Part shown: positions 17,859 through 27,519 of the stretch, in pieces
Layout: each line of letters opens with the position of its first letter
How positions within the stretch are numbered: position 1 is the stretch's first letter
Assembly (NCBI GenBank): GCA_043788745.1
Contig: JAYVTO010000003.1
Span: 31,111-95,110 of the forward strand
DNA length: 64,000 nucleotides
DNA from: JBBQWZ01 sp043788745
GTDB lineage: Bacteria > Acidobacteriota > Terriglobia > Bryobacterales > Bryobacteraceae
Reading direction: 5' to 3'
Made by a program: the position numbers and the translations under genes
The notes under the pieces: generated by a model
Database searches by the model: none
What the model saw: only the letters and a program-made list of their open reading frames with translations
What the model was told of the DNA's origin: nothing

Positions 17859-18419
17859 ATGAACACTTTCTTTGAGGAACGCGTGGACCTAATTGTCGAC
17901 TCAGCCAAGCGTTTGGCGACCGCCTTTGAGCAGGCGGGGATCGCCTATCAGATAGTAGGCGGCTTGGCGACGTACGTCTACGTAGATCAGCTGAGCCCTA
18001 TAGACGCACGCCTTACGCGCGATGTCGACGTGGCCGTTCGTCGCGCGGACCTTGCGCGCATCGAGAAAGCGATCGCGCCTTTTGGCTTTGTATACCGTCA
18101 CGTGGCGGGTGTCGACACGCTCGTCGACGCGAAGGAGCCGAAGGCAAGAAACGCAATCCATCTGGTTTTCGCGGCGGAGAAAGTCCGGCCCGAATACCTT
18201 GCTCCAATCCCTGAGATTCTGCATCCCTACCGAAGTCCGCAAGGCTTCTTGATCGCGCCAGTTGTCGACCTTGTCACGATGAAGCTGACAAGTTTCCGAC
18301 TCAAAGACCAAGTTCACGTGCAGGATTTAGACAAAGTCGGACTGATCACGCCGGAGGTGGAAGCCACGCTGTCGCCCGAATTCAAAGCCCGCTTGGCGCA
18401 AGTTCGCGCGACGCCGTAG
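17859..18419 (+). CDS. Nucleotidyltransferase-fold protein (AbiEii/DUF6036-like)
   Basis: 186 residues. QIVGGLATYVYVD followed by LTRDVDVAVRR gives the nucleotidyltransferase pattern of a GG motif and a D-x-D metal site. The middle and end (APVVDLVTMKLTSFRLKDQ, VQDLDKVGLI) match the layout of AbiEii-like toxins. No AbiEi-type antitoxin lies beside it, so it may be a solitary toxin-derived enzyme or have another role. Shine-Dalgarno is weak. Confidence 0.6.
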   Translation: MNTFFEERVDLIVDSAKRLATAFEQAGIAYQIVGGLATYVYVDQLSPIDARLTRDVDVAVRRADLARIEKAIAPFGFVYRHVAGVDTLVDAKEPKARNAIHLVFAAEKVRPEYLAPIPEILHPYRSPQGFLIAPVVDLVTMKLTSFRLKDQVHVQDLDKVGLITPEVEATLSPEFKARLAQVRATP

Positions 18420-18421
18420 AG

Positions 18422-19426
18422 CTATCGCGCCGCCGTCAGCGCCGGACCACGAGGCGCCTTCTCAAGCATCTCGTCTTCGAACGTGTAATCCGGCTCCGGC
18501 CATGCGCGATGGCGCAGGTACCACTTGTAGGTTTCCTTCAATCCGCTCGCGAAATCGATCGGCTTGAACTTCAGAATGCGCTGCGCTTTCGCCGTGATCT
18601 GCGTGATCGGCGGCATGTCGTAATATTCGGCGAAGTACAGCTTCGGGCCCATCGGATGGCCGCCCGCGCGCAGCATCCGCTCACGCGGAACGCGTACGAA
18701 GTTGACCTTTTTGCCGCACGCCACGCCGAACGCTTCGACGGCCTCGGCCTGCGACAGCGGCCGCGAATTCGCAATGTTGAACGCGTGACCGACTGCGGCC
18801 TGCTCGTCCAAAACCTTCAGCATCGCCGAAACCAAGTCGCGCACGAATATGAACTGCATCAAGCGGCGGCCGTCTCCCGGCAGGACGATCGGACGGCCCG
18901 CACGCAACCGATCCCAGAAGAACGCTTCGCGATAAAACGGATTGCCGGGACCGTAGATGAATGGAGGCCGCAACGTCACCAGCGGAAGCCCGCCGCGATG
19001 ATGCAGGCGGAACAGCGCTCGCTCGCTCATCGCTTTGTTGCGGACGTAAAGATCCGGCGCGTCATCGGGGGCGAGCGCGTCGCCCTCGTGATGATTCAGG
19101 CCATCGCCGTACGCCGCGACGCTCGACATATAGACGTAGCGATGCAGCTTGGTCGGCAGCGCGCGAACCGTGGCTTCGACGTTCGCCGAAGTCGTGCCGC
19201 GCTCCCAATCATAGGCGTTGTCGTAGACAACGTCGAAGCTCTTGCCCGCCAGCGCCGTCTTCAGTGCCGCCGCGTCGTTGCGGTCGGCCTGCAGGTTCTT
19301 CACTTTTCGGCCGAGGTCGTGCTTCGGCTTCCGGTGCAACACCGTCACGTCGTGGCCGGCTTTCAGGAGTTCTTGAACGAGCTGACGGCCGATGAACAGC
19401 GTACCGCCAATCACTAAGCAATTCAT
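18422..19426 (-). CDS. NAD-dependent epimerase/dehydratase
   Basis: 334-residue extended short-chain dehydrogenase. The N-terminal nucleotide-binding motif is VIGGTLFIGRQLVQELL, and the central region DLYVRNKAMSERALF has the family position of Tyr-x-x-x-Lys. The family acts on nucleotide sugars or other activated sugars; the substrate is not readable. It follows inositol-phosphate synthase by 13 nt on the same strand, so the two are probably co-transcribed. Confidence 0.8.
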   Translation of the reverse strand: MNCLVIGGTLFIGRQLVQELLKAGHDVTVLHRKPKHDLGRKVKNLQADRNDAAALKTALAGKSFDVVYDNAYDWERGTTSANVEATVRALPTKLHRYVYMSSVAAYGDGLNHHEGDALAPDDAPDLYVRNKAMSERALFRLHHRGGLPLVTLRPPFIYGPGNPFYREAFFWDRLRAGRPIVLPGDGRRLMQFIFVRDLVSAMLKVLDEQAAVGHAFNIANSRPLSQAEAVEAFGVACGKKVNFVRVPRERMLRAGGHPMGPKLYFAEYYDMPPITQITAKAQRILKFKPIDFASGLKETYKWYLRHRAWPEPDYTFEDEMLEKAPRGPALTAAR

Positions 19427-19439
19427 GCGTGTTGTAGGA

Positions 19440-20759
<1,320 letters not shown>

Positions 20760-20909
20760 AATGACCGAACTCCTGTACCCCGTTCCGGGGCGAATGACGA
20801 GCAACTTCGGATCTTCGAGCTCACGCCGCCGCAAGGCGGACACCTCGTCATCTTTCCCGCCATTTTTGGCGGAGATCGGGTCGAAGGCGAGCCGAACCTT
20901 CTACCTTGT

Positions 20910-20915
20910 TATACT
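20910..20915 (+). promoter_or_regulatory. -10 TATACT before LytTR regulator
   Basis: TATACT ends 8 nt before the ATG at 20924, so the transcript would be leaderless or nearly so. It could drive the whole downstream ligase operon. No clear -35. Confidence 0.45.
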
Positions 20916-20923
20916 ACCATTTC

Positions 20924-21712
20924 ATGGTGCAACGCGCGACCGCCACGCTGTCCGCAGTCCTTGTGGACGATGAACAGTTGGCGCGCGAAGAGCTGGCGTT
21001 TCTCCTCAAGGACTTCCCCGAAATCGAGATCGTTGCCACGGGTTCGAACGGCCTGGAGGCCGTCAAACTCATTGAAGACATTGAGCCCGACGTCGTCTTT
21101 CTCGACGTCCAGATGCCCGGCCTCGACGGCATCGGTGTCATTCGTAAGCTGCGCGAAAAAGACGTCCCGCTGCCGCACTTTATCCTCGCGACTGCCTTCG
21201 AGCAGTACGCCGTCGAAGCCTTCCGTTTGGAGGCACTCGACTACCTGCTGAAGCCCGTTGATTCCGAGCGCCTCGCGGTCGCGATCGAACGCGCCCAGCG
21301 CATCGTCGCCCAGAAAAACAAAGCCGCAGCGGCTGCCGAACAGCAAGCGCAGCCAGGCGCCAAGCCAGGCTCGCAACGCACCAAACTGCTGGTGAAAAGC
21401 GGCAGCCGCAACTTCATCATCGACGCGCAGGATCTGGTCTACGCCACTATCGACGACGGCCTGATTACGGTCGTCGCGGCTACCGTCGAAGGCCAATCGA
21501 ATTATCGGACGATTGAAGAGCTGCAATCGAACCTCGACCCCGAGACGTTTTGGCGTGTCCATCGTTCGTACCTCGTCAATATCCATCGCATCCGCGAAGT
21601 CATTCCCTGGTTCAAGTCCAGTTTTCAACTCCGGATGGACGACAAGAAACAAACCGAAATTCCCGTCAGCCGCGTCCAAACGAAGCGGCTGAGAACACTG
21701 TTTAAACTTTAG
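20924..21712 (+). CDS. LytTR-family response regulator
   Basis: 262 residues. The receiver domain covers about residues 1-120, with acidic pocket VDDE, phosphoacceptor Asp in VVFLDVQMPGLDG, and LDYLLKPVDSERL holding the conserved Lys. A linker of Ala/Gln/Lys is followed by a LytTR DNA-binding domain (about 155-262: FWRVHRSYLVNIHRI, ending VSRVQTKRLRTLFKL). No cognate kinase is nearby. The start at ATG 20924 removes six non-conserved residues. It is 20 nt upstream of the esterase gene, so it likely regulates the following cluster. Confidence 0.88.
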   Translation: MVQRATATLSAVLVDDEQLAREELAFLLKDFPEIEIVATGSNGLEAVKLIEDIEPDVVFLDVQMPGLDGIGVIRKLREKDVPLPHFILATAFEQYAVEAFRLEALDYLLKPVDSERLAVAIERAQRIVAQKNKAAAAAEQQAQPGAKPGSQRTKLLVKSGSRNFIIDAQDLVYATIDDGLITVVAATVEGQSNYRTIEELQSNLDPETFWRVHRSYLVNIHRIREVIPWFKSSFQLRMDDKKQTEIPVSRVQTKRLRTLFKL

Positions 21713-21732
21713 AAAAGGCAATTACCGAATTC

Positions 21733-22443
21733 ATGAATCGCGAATATCACAAGTGGCATAGCCCACGACTCAACCGGGACATGGAACTGCTCGTGTTCGG
21801 CCACGGCGGAACTCCAATGGTTGTGTTCCCGACTTCGATGGGCCGCTTCTACGATTACGAAGCGCGACAGATGATCGCGACGATCGGACACAAGTACGAG
21901 TCCGGCCAGATCCAGGCGTTTTGCGTCGACAGCGTCGACTCCGAGAGCTGGTACAACAAGGCCGTACAACCGTCCGAGCGCGCGCCGCGGCACATTCAAT
22001 ATGACCAGTATCTGGTGGAAGAAGTAGTTCCGTTTATCAAGTCGCGCAACGCGGCGCCGCAAGTTTCCGTCACGGGCTGCAGCTTCGGCGGATATCACTC
22101 CGTCAACTTCGCCCTCCGCCATCCGGATCTGGTTTCCGCCTGTGTCAGCATGGGCGGCGCGTTTGACGTGCATCAGTTCTTGAACGGCTACTTCGACGAC
22201 AATTGCTACTTCAATTGCCCGCCGGCTTTTCTGCCCAATCTTAACGATCCGTTCTATCTCGACAAGTACAAGCAGATGAAAATGGTGCTCGCAACGGGCG
22301 AGACAGACATCTGCCTCGACGAGAATCTTCGCCTTGCAAACATCATGGCGAGCCGCGGAATTCCGCACTGGCTCGACGTCTGGGGCAACGGCGCTGGCCA
22401 CGATTGGCCGTGGTGGGAGCAGATGACGCAGAAGTATTTCTAG
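21733..22443 (+). CDS. Alpha/beta-hydrolase esterase
   Basis: 236-residue serine hydrolase of the esterase-D-like superfamily. The nucleophile elbow is VTGCSFGGYHSVNFAL, and the C-terminal GNGAGHDWPWWEQM carries the catalytic His. Conserved N-terminal HGGTPMVVFPTSMGRFYDY may shape the oxyanion site. No signal peptide, so cytoplasmic. First structural gene of the ligase cluster; it may hydrolyse or transfer an ester in the product. Confidence 0.8.
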   Translation: MNREYHKWHSPRLNRDMELLVFGHGGTPMVVFPTSMGRFYDYEARQMIATIGHKYESGQIQAFCVDSVDSESWYNKAVQPSERAPRHIQYDQYLVEEVVPFIKSRNAAPQVSVTGCSFGGYHSVNFALRHPDLVSACVSMGGAFDVHQFLNGYFDDNCYFNCPPAFLPNLNDPFYLDKYKQMKMVLATGETDICLDENLRLANIMASRGIPHWLDVWGNGAGHDWPWWEQMTQKYF

Positions 22444-22474
22444 CGGCTACGTAGGCTCAGTACCGGAGGAACTT

Positions 22475-23425
22475 ATGCCCAAAATAGGCGTCATTTACGG
22501 AAAAGAAAATACCTTCCCCAGTGCCCTCGTCGAACGCATCCACTCGATGCGCGTCGCCGGAGTCTCCGCCGAGCACATCAAGATCGGCGGAATCAAGATG
22601 GCCGAGCCTTCCGGCTACAGCGTCATCGTCGACCGCATTTCGCACGACATTCCCTTCTACCACGCGTATCTCAAGAACGCCGCGCTCACCGGTACCAAGG
22701 TCATCAACAACCCCTTCTGGTGGGGCGCCGACGATAAATTCTTCAACTACGCCCTCGCGTCGAAGCTCGGCGTGGCGGTGCCGAAGACCGTTATCCTGCC
22801 CCATCACGACTACCCGCCGGACACCAACGCGCAATCCATGCGCAATCTCATCTACCCTCTCAACTGGGATGAGATCTTCGAGTACATCGGCTTCCCCGCG
22901 TTCCTCAAGCCCTTCCGCGGCGGCGGCTGGAAGAACGTCTTCAATGTGGAGTCGCGCGAAGAGTTTTTCAGGGCTTACGACTCCACGCGCGATCTCTGCA
23001 TGACGCTGCAGACCGCCGTGACTTTCACCGAATACTATCGCTGCTACGTCGTCGGCCAGAAGAAAGTGCACGTCATGCAGTACGAGCCGCGCAATCCGCA
23101 TGCGGAGCGCTACGTCCAGAATCCCGTGCCCATCGAACCTGCACTGCACGCGCGCATCATTCAGGATTGCCTGACGCTGTGCCGCGCACTCGGGTACGAT
23201 CTCAATACCGTCGAGTTTGCCGTTGAAGATGGTATTCCGTATGCCATCGATTTCCTGAACCCCGCACCCGACGCCGAGTATACGTCGGTTGGTCCAGATA
23301 ATTTCCGCTGGATCGTGGACGCAGTGGCCGAGTACGCCATCGAAGAAGCTCTACGCGTGTCGCAACCCGTCGAAATGCGCTGGCAAACCTTTCTACATGG
23401 AAAGCCGCCTGTCGCCGGAGCCTGA
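22475..23425 (+). CDS. ATP-grasp ligase (glutathione-synthetase-like)
   Basis: 316 residues. The ATP-binding lysine region is FPAFLKPFRGGGWKNVF (about residues 140-160), and the metal-binding end is NTVEFAVEDGIPYAIDFLNP, the acidic/Asn pattern of ATP-grasp enzymes. These join a carboxylate to an amine through an acyl phosphate. Strong Shine-Dalgarno (GGAGGA). Sits between the esterase and the GCS2 ligase. Substrates are unknown. Confidence 0.8.
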   Translation: MPKIGVIYGKENTFPSALVERIHSMRVAGVSAEHIKIGGIKMAEPSGYSVIVDRISHDIPFYHAYLKNAALTGTKVINNPFWWGADDKFFNYALASKLGVAVPKTVILPHHDYPPDTNAQSMRNLIYPLNWDEIFEYIGFPAFLKPFRGGGWKNVFNVESREEFFRAYDSTRDLCMTLQTAVTFTEYYRCYVVGQKKVHVMQYEPRNPHAERYVQNPVPIEPALHARIIQDCLTLCRALGYDLNTVEFAVEDGIPYAIDFLNPAPDAEYTSVGPDNFRWIVDAVAEYAIEEALRVSQPVEMRWQTFLHGKPPVAGA

Positions 23426-23443
23426 TTCGCTAAGGAGGCAACT

Positions 23444-24574
23444 GTGCGACCCAGTTTTACGCTCGGAATCGAAGAAGAGTACCAGACCGTCGATCCTCAT
23501 ACGCGCGAACTTCGCTCCCACATCGGGGCCGAACTCATCGAGCACGGCAAGACGCTGCTGCAGGAGCGCGTCAAGGCCGAGATGCACCAATCCGTCATCG
23601 AGGTCGGCACGGGAATCTGCGCCAACATCCAGCAGGCGCGTGAGGAGATCACCGGGCTGCGCGGCGCCATCATCGGCCTCGCCTACCAAGCCGGATTGCG
23701 TCTGGCCGCCGCCGGAACGCATCCCTTCTCCGATTGGCGCACGCAGCAAATCTCTCCAGACGAGCGCTACTATACGATCGTCGAAGACATGAAGGTCGTC
23801 GCGCGCGGCAACCTGATATTCGGCCTGCACGTCCACGTCGGCATCGAGGATCGCGAAACGCAGATCCACATCATGAACGCAGCACGCTATTTTCTGCCGC
23901 ACATCCTTGCTCTCTCCACAAATTCGCCCTTCTGGATCGGCATGGACACGGGGCTGAAATCGTATCGCTGCAAAGTGTTCGATAAGTTCCCGCGCACCAA
24001 CATCCCGGACTACTTCCCGAGTTGGGGCGAATACGAGCGGTTCGTCAACCTGCTTGTCTCGACCAACTGCATCGACAATGCGAAGAAAATTTGGTGGGAC
24101 ATCCGGCCGCACCCGCATTTTCCGACGCTTGAATTCCGCATCTGCGACATTCCGATGCGTGTCGACGAGACCATCGCAATCACCGCGCTGATCCAAGCCA
24201 CGGTCGCCAAACTCTACAAGTTGCATGAGGCGAACCAAAGCTTCCGCATCTACAGCCGCGCGTTGATTATGGAAAATAAATGGCGCGCGTCCCGGTACGG
24301 CCTCGACGGCAAGCTCGTCGATTTCGGGAAAGGGATAGAAGTACCGCTGCGCGATCTGATGGAAGAGTACCTTGAGTTTGTCGACGACGTTCTCGATGAA
24401 CTCGGATCGCGCAAAGAAGTGATGTACATTCGAGAGATGCTCAAGATGGGCAGTGGCGCCGATCGCCAACTGCGCGTCTTTCATTCGACGGGCGACCTCA
24501 AAGCCGTCGTCGACTACATCGTGTCGGAAACTGAACTAGCCACCAAACCCGCCGAAATGAGTGCCGCCAAGTAA
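23444..24574 (+). CDS. ybdK: YbdK-type carboxylate-amine ligase (GCS2 family)
   Basis: 376-residue glutamine-synthetase-fold amidoligase. The N-terminal LGIEEEYQTVDP is the GCS2 metal-binding motif, followed by GTGICANIQQAR and AAAGTHPFSDW. E. coli YbdK has weak glutamate-cysteine ligase activity, but operon-linked members probably use other substrates. GTG start with AAGGAGG 5 nt upstream. The stop overlaps the next ATG (TAATG). Confidence 0.88.
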   Translation: MRPSFTLGIEEEYQTVDPHTRELRSHIGAELIEHGKTLLQERVKAEMHQSVIEVGTGICANIQQAREEITGLRGAIIGLAYQAGLRLAAAGTHPFSDWRTQQISPDERYYTIVEDMKVVARGNLIFGLHVHVGIEDRETQIHIMNAARYFLPHILALSTNSPFWIGMDTGLKSYRCKVFDKFPRTNIPDYFPSWGEYERFVNLLVSTNCIDNAKKIWWDIRPHPHFPTLEFRICDIPMRVDETIAITALIQATVAKLYKLHEANQSFRIYSRALIMENKWRASRYGLDGKLVDFGKGIEVPLRDLMEEYLEFVDDVLDELGSRKEVMYIREMLKMGSGADRQLRVFHSTGDLKAVVDYIVSETELATKPAEMSAAK

Positions 24575-25593
24575 TGACGAATCTGCGAGAAGTTCCCTTT
24601 GACCCCGAGCTTTCCTGGGGCGCGCACAGCGCTGTAGAAACGTGCCTCCGGATCCAGCCGCATGAAAAAGTAACGATCATCACCGATAACGCGTGCCTCG
24701 AAATCGCGGCGTCGCTCGTCGCCGAACTGGACAAAATGGACGTTCAGTTCCACACGCCGTTCGTCCTGGAAGACCTCGCTCCACGGCCGCTCGTCGACAT
24801 GCCGAAGGAGGTTCTCGAGGATCTCGAAACCAGCCAGGTCAGCATCTTTGCCGTGCAGGCGCAGAGGAACGAATTGAAGACGCGCATGCAGATGACCGAT
24901 GTCGTCAACCGCCGCGAGATCCGGCACGCGCACATGGTCAACATCGAAAAGCGCATCATGCTCGAAGGCATGCGCGCCGATTTCAACGCCGTCGACGCGC
25001 TCAGCATCAAGGTGTGGGAGATCGGCACCGTCGCGAAGAAGATTACCGCCCGGACGCCCGCCGGCACCGACATCGTCGCCGACCTCAATAAAGACTATAA
25101 GTGGGTGAAGACTTCGGGAATCATCAGCACGAAGAAGTGGGGCAATCTTCCCGGCGGCGAAGTCTTTACGACGCCCGGCGAAGTGAACGGGACGTTCGTG
25201 ATTGACGGCGTGGTCGGCGACTACCTGTGCGCCAAGTACGGCGACCTCCGCGAAGCGCCGCTCACCATCCAGATCAAAGGCAATCGCCTCGTCGCGGCCG
25301 AGTCTGTAAACAAAGAACTCCGCGACGAGTTCTGGGCCTATACGCACGCCGACGAAAATTCCGACCGCGTCGGCGAATTCGCTATTGGCACCAACCTCGC
25401 GCTCCACGACGTCTGCGGCAACATTTTGCAGGACGAAAAAATTCCCGGAATCCACATTGCGTTTGGCAATCCCTACGGTTTTCATACCGGCGCCGACTGG
25501 TATTCCGCAACCCACATCGACGTCGTCGGAAGGCACTTCGACATCTGGGCCGACGATCGCCAAATCATGACCGCTGGAAAGTTTTTGATTTAG
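24574..25593 (+). CDS. M29-type aminopeptidase family protein
   Basis: 339-residue protein resembling M29 (aminopeptidase T/leucyl aminopeptidase) enzymes. The C-terminal metal-site sequences are recognisable: VGEFAIGTNLAL, QDEKIPGIHIAFGN, and SATHIDVVGRHFDIWADD. Overlaps the amidoligase by one base, so expression is tightly coupled. It could trim, recycle or mature a peptide made by the ligases, or its fold may have been recruited for another step. Confidence 0.78.
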   Translation: MTNLREVPFDPELSWGAHSAVETCLRIQPHEKVTIITDNACLEIAASLVAELDKMDVQFHTPFVLEDLAPRPLVDMPKEVLEDLETSQVSIFAVQAQRNELKTRMQMTDVVNRREIRHAHMVNIEKRIMLEGMRADFNAVDALSIKVWEIGTVAKKITARTPAGTDIVADLNKDYKWVKTSGIISTKKWGNLPGGEVFTTPGEVNGTFVIDGVVGDYLCAKYGDLREAPLTIQIKGNRLVAAESVNKELRDEFWAYTHADENSDRVGEFAIGTNLALHDVCGNILQDEKIPGIHIAFGNPYGFHTGADWYSATHIDVVGRHFDIWADDRQIMTAGKFLI

Positions 25594-25614
25594 CGAATCG
25601 ACGCGGGATTCTCT

Positions 25615-25643
25615 TTGACTGCCCGCCCTGCTGGTCGTAAACT
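25615..25643 (+). promoter_or_regulatory. Promoter of MntA-HepT module
   Basis: TTGACT (25615-25620) and TAAACT (25638-25643) are separated by 17 nt. They lie in the 94-nt gap after the aminopeptidase gene and would give a leader of about 38 nt. This suggests the toxin-antitoxin pair and the following ATP-grasp gene have their own promoter inside the cluster. Confidence 0.5.
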
Positions 25644-25687
25644 AATCGCATGGCTCACCACAGAGACTGAGCAAACGGACGGAAAGA

Positions 25688-26008
25688 ATGACATCTACAG
25701 TTCCGCTTACGCTCGACGATCTCAAACCGCGATTGGCCCCGTTCTGCAAACGGCACGGCGTTGCCCGTCTCGAAGTCTTCGGGTCATTCGCACAAGGCGC
25801 AGCCCAATCTGCCAGCGACATTGACCTGCTCATCACGTTTCGGCCGGAGGTTCACCTTGGGTGGAACTTCTATGCGCTCGAGGAGGAGCTCGAATCGATC
25901 CTCGGCTGCGAAGTCGACCTTCTAACAAGAAGGTCCGTCGAACTCGACACCAATTTCATCCGCCGCGAATCCATCCTCGGATCTGCCCATGACGTCTATT
26001 CCGAGTAA
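25688..26008 (+). CDS. mntA: MntA-type minimal nucleotidyltransferase antitoxin
   Basis: 106 residues with the MNT signature GSFAQGAAQSASDIDLLI (GS...D-x-D). In characterised HepT-MntA pairs this protein AMPylates the HEPN toxin to silence it. It overlaps the HEPN gene by 20 nt. Confidence 0.85.
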   Translation: MTSTVPLTLDDLKPRLAPFCKRHGVARLEVFGSFAQGAAQSASDIDLLITFRPEVHLGWNFYALEEELESILGCEVDLLTRRSVELDTNFIRRESILGSAHDVYSE

Positions 26009-26348
26009 AGACGCAGCGCGCCTCTTGGACATGTTTCAATCCGTCCAGACAATTCAGACGTATGTCGCAGGACAAACGCGCGAACAGTTTCAACGGGATC
26101 TTAAGACGCAGGACGTGGTTTTACGCCGCTTCCTCGTTGTCGGCGAGGCAGCGACACCGTTAACCCCTGAGACCCGATCCGCGCTTCCGTTCATCCCATT
26201 CGCTCAGATCATCGGGATGCGCAATCGCGTCGTTCACGATTACGGCAACGTCGATGTCGATATCGTGTGGGAGACGATTCAGCAGCACCTCCCGGCTTTG
26301 GTGGAGCAACTTGAGCAGTTCTTCGAGGAGCGGTCACAATCCTCATGA
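25989..26348 (+). CDS. hepT: HepT-type HEPN toxin (DUF86)
   Basis: 119 residues. IIGMRNRVVHDYGNVD contains the HEPN R-x4-6-H motif followed by Asp-Tyr, the tyrosine that MntA enzymes modify. Likely an RNase that cleaves RNA when unmodified. Its TGA overlaps the ATG of the next gene (ATGA at 26345-26348), so it is coupled to the ATP-grasp gene as well as to MntA. Confidence 0.85.
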   Translation: MTSIPSKDAARLLDMFQSVQTIQTYVAGQTREQFQRDLKTQDVVLRRFLVVGEAATPLTPETRSALPFIPFAQIIGMRNRVVHDYGNVDVDIVWETIQQHLPALVEQLEQFFEERSQSS

Positions 26349-27508
26349 TTCCCGAACTCCGCCGAGCCTTCAACGCCTCCTGGACCTCCGAGAAATATGC
26401 GGACTTCCTCGCCCGCCTCGACCACGGTTGCGGCACCCACGTCCTGTTCCGCTGCGCCGAAACTCCGGTCTTCTTCCCACGCGAGTTACTCGACAAGATG
26501 GCGGCCTACGGCGTCGAACTCGTCCAACAGTTGATGACGCCGGAGTATCTGCGCCGGTCCGACGCGACCATCCCCGCGCAGTACAACGTCCCGAACCAGA
26601 ACCCGAAGCCGCTCTTCATCCAGGCCGACTTCGGCATCGACCTTGCCGGCGAACCCAAGCTCGTCGAGATCCAGGCCTTCCCATCGCTCTACGCGTTTCA
26701 GCCTTTCGTCGCGCTCATGTATCGCGAAGTTTACGGCCTTGGTGCAAATCTTCACTCGCTGCTCGGCGGACTCGAAGGCGACGAGTACATCGCCTTGCTC
26801 CGCGACGCGATTCTCGGCAGCCACAAACCGGAAGACGTCGTACTGCTCGAAATCGAACCCGAGAAGCAAAAGACGCTCTGCGACTTCCTGCTCACAGAGC
26901 GTCTCTTTGGAGTGCGCCCCGTCTGTATCACGAAAGTCGAGAAGCGCGGCCGCAAGCTCTACTACGAGGGCCGGCCCATCGAGCGCATCTACAATCGCGC
27001 CATCGTCGACGAACTCGAACGGAAGCACGCGAATCTCGGCTTCGATTTCCGCAACGAGCTTGACGTCGAGTGGGCGGGCCACCCCAACTGGTATTTCCGC
27101 ATTAGCAAGTTTTCGATTCCGTTTTTGAATCACCCCAGCGTGCCGCGCACCATCTTCCTCGATCAGGCAAGAGAAATTCCGCCGGATCTCGACAACTGGG
27201 TGCTGAAACCCCTTTACAGCTTTGCGGGTCTCGGTGTTGTTATCGGACCCACGCGCGCCGAGATCGACGCCATCCGGCATCAACCGGAGTACATTCTGCA
27301 AGAGCGAGTGAACTTCGCCGCCACCATCGACACGCCGCACGGCATGACGAAAGCCGAAGTCCGGATCATGTACATCTGGCCGCCCGAGGCCGAGACACCC
27401 CGCGCCGTCACCACGATCATCCGCACCGGCCGCGGCAAGATGATGGGCGTCGATCAAAACAGCAACATGGAATGGGTCGGAGCCTCCGCCGGCTTCTGGC
27501 CGGAGTAG
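26345..27508 (+). CDS. ATP-grasp-like protein, uncharacterised
   Basis: 387 residues, no signal peptide. The region DNWVLKPLYSFAGLGVVIGP (about residue 278-300) looks like an ATP-grasp lysine/glycine loop, and YILQERVNFAA resembles the adenine-contacting strand. The acidic/Asn-type metal residues may lie earlier (PKLVEIQAFPSLYAF), which would imply a circular permutation; this is inference. It starts within the HepT stop codon. Likely a second ligase or nucleotide-binding partner of the 22475-25593 genes. Confidence 0.6.
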   Translation: MIPELRRAFNASWTSEKYADFLARLDHGCGTHVLFRCAETPVFFPRELLDKMAAYGVELVQQLMTPEYLRRSDATIPAQYNVPNQNPKPLFIQADFGIDLAGEPKLVEIQAFPSLYAFQPFVALMYREVYGLGANLHSLLGGLEGDEYIALLRDAILGSHKPEDVVLLEIEPEKQKTLCDFLLTERLFGVRPVCITKVEKRGRKLYYEGRPIERIYNRAIVDELERKHANLGFDFRNELDVEWAGHPNWYFRISKFSIPFLNHPSVPRTIFLDQAREIPPDLDNWVLKPLYSFAGLGVVIGPTRAEIDAIRHQPEYILQERVNFAATIDTPHGMTKAEVRIMYIWPPEAETPRAVTTIIRTGRGKMMGVDQNSNMEWVGASAGFWPE

Positions 27509-27519
27509 CTGCGCCCGAG

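Noticed and set aside
21020..21060. tRNA-like GGTTCGAA sequence
   Set aside because: It lies inside the receiver domain of the LytTR regulator and no cloverleaf can be built around it.
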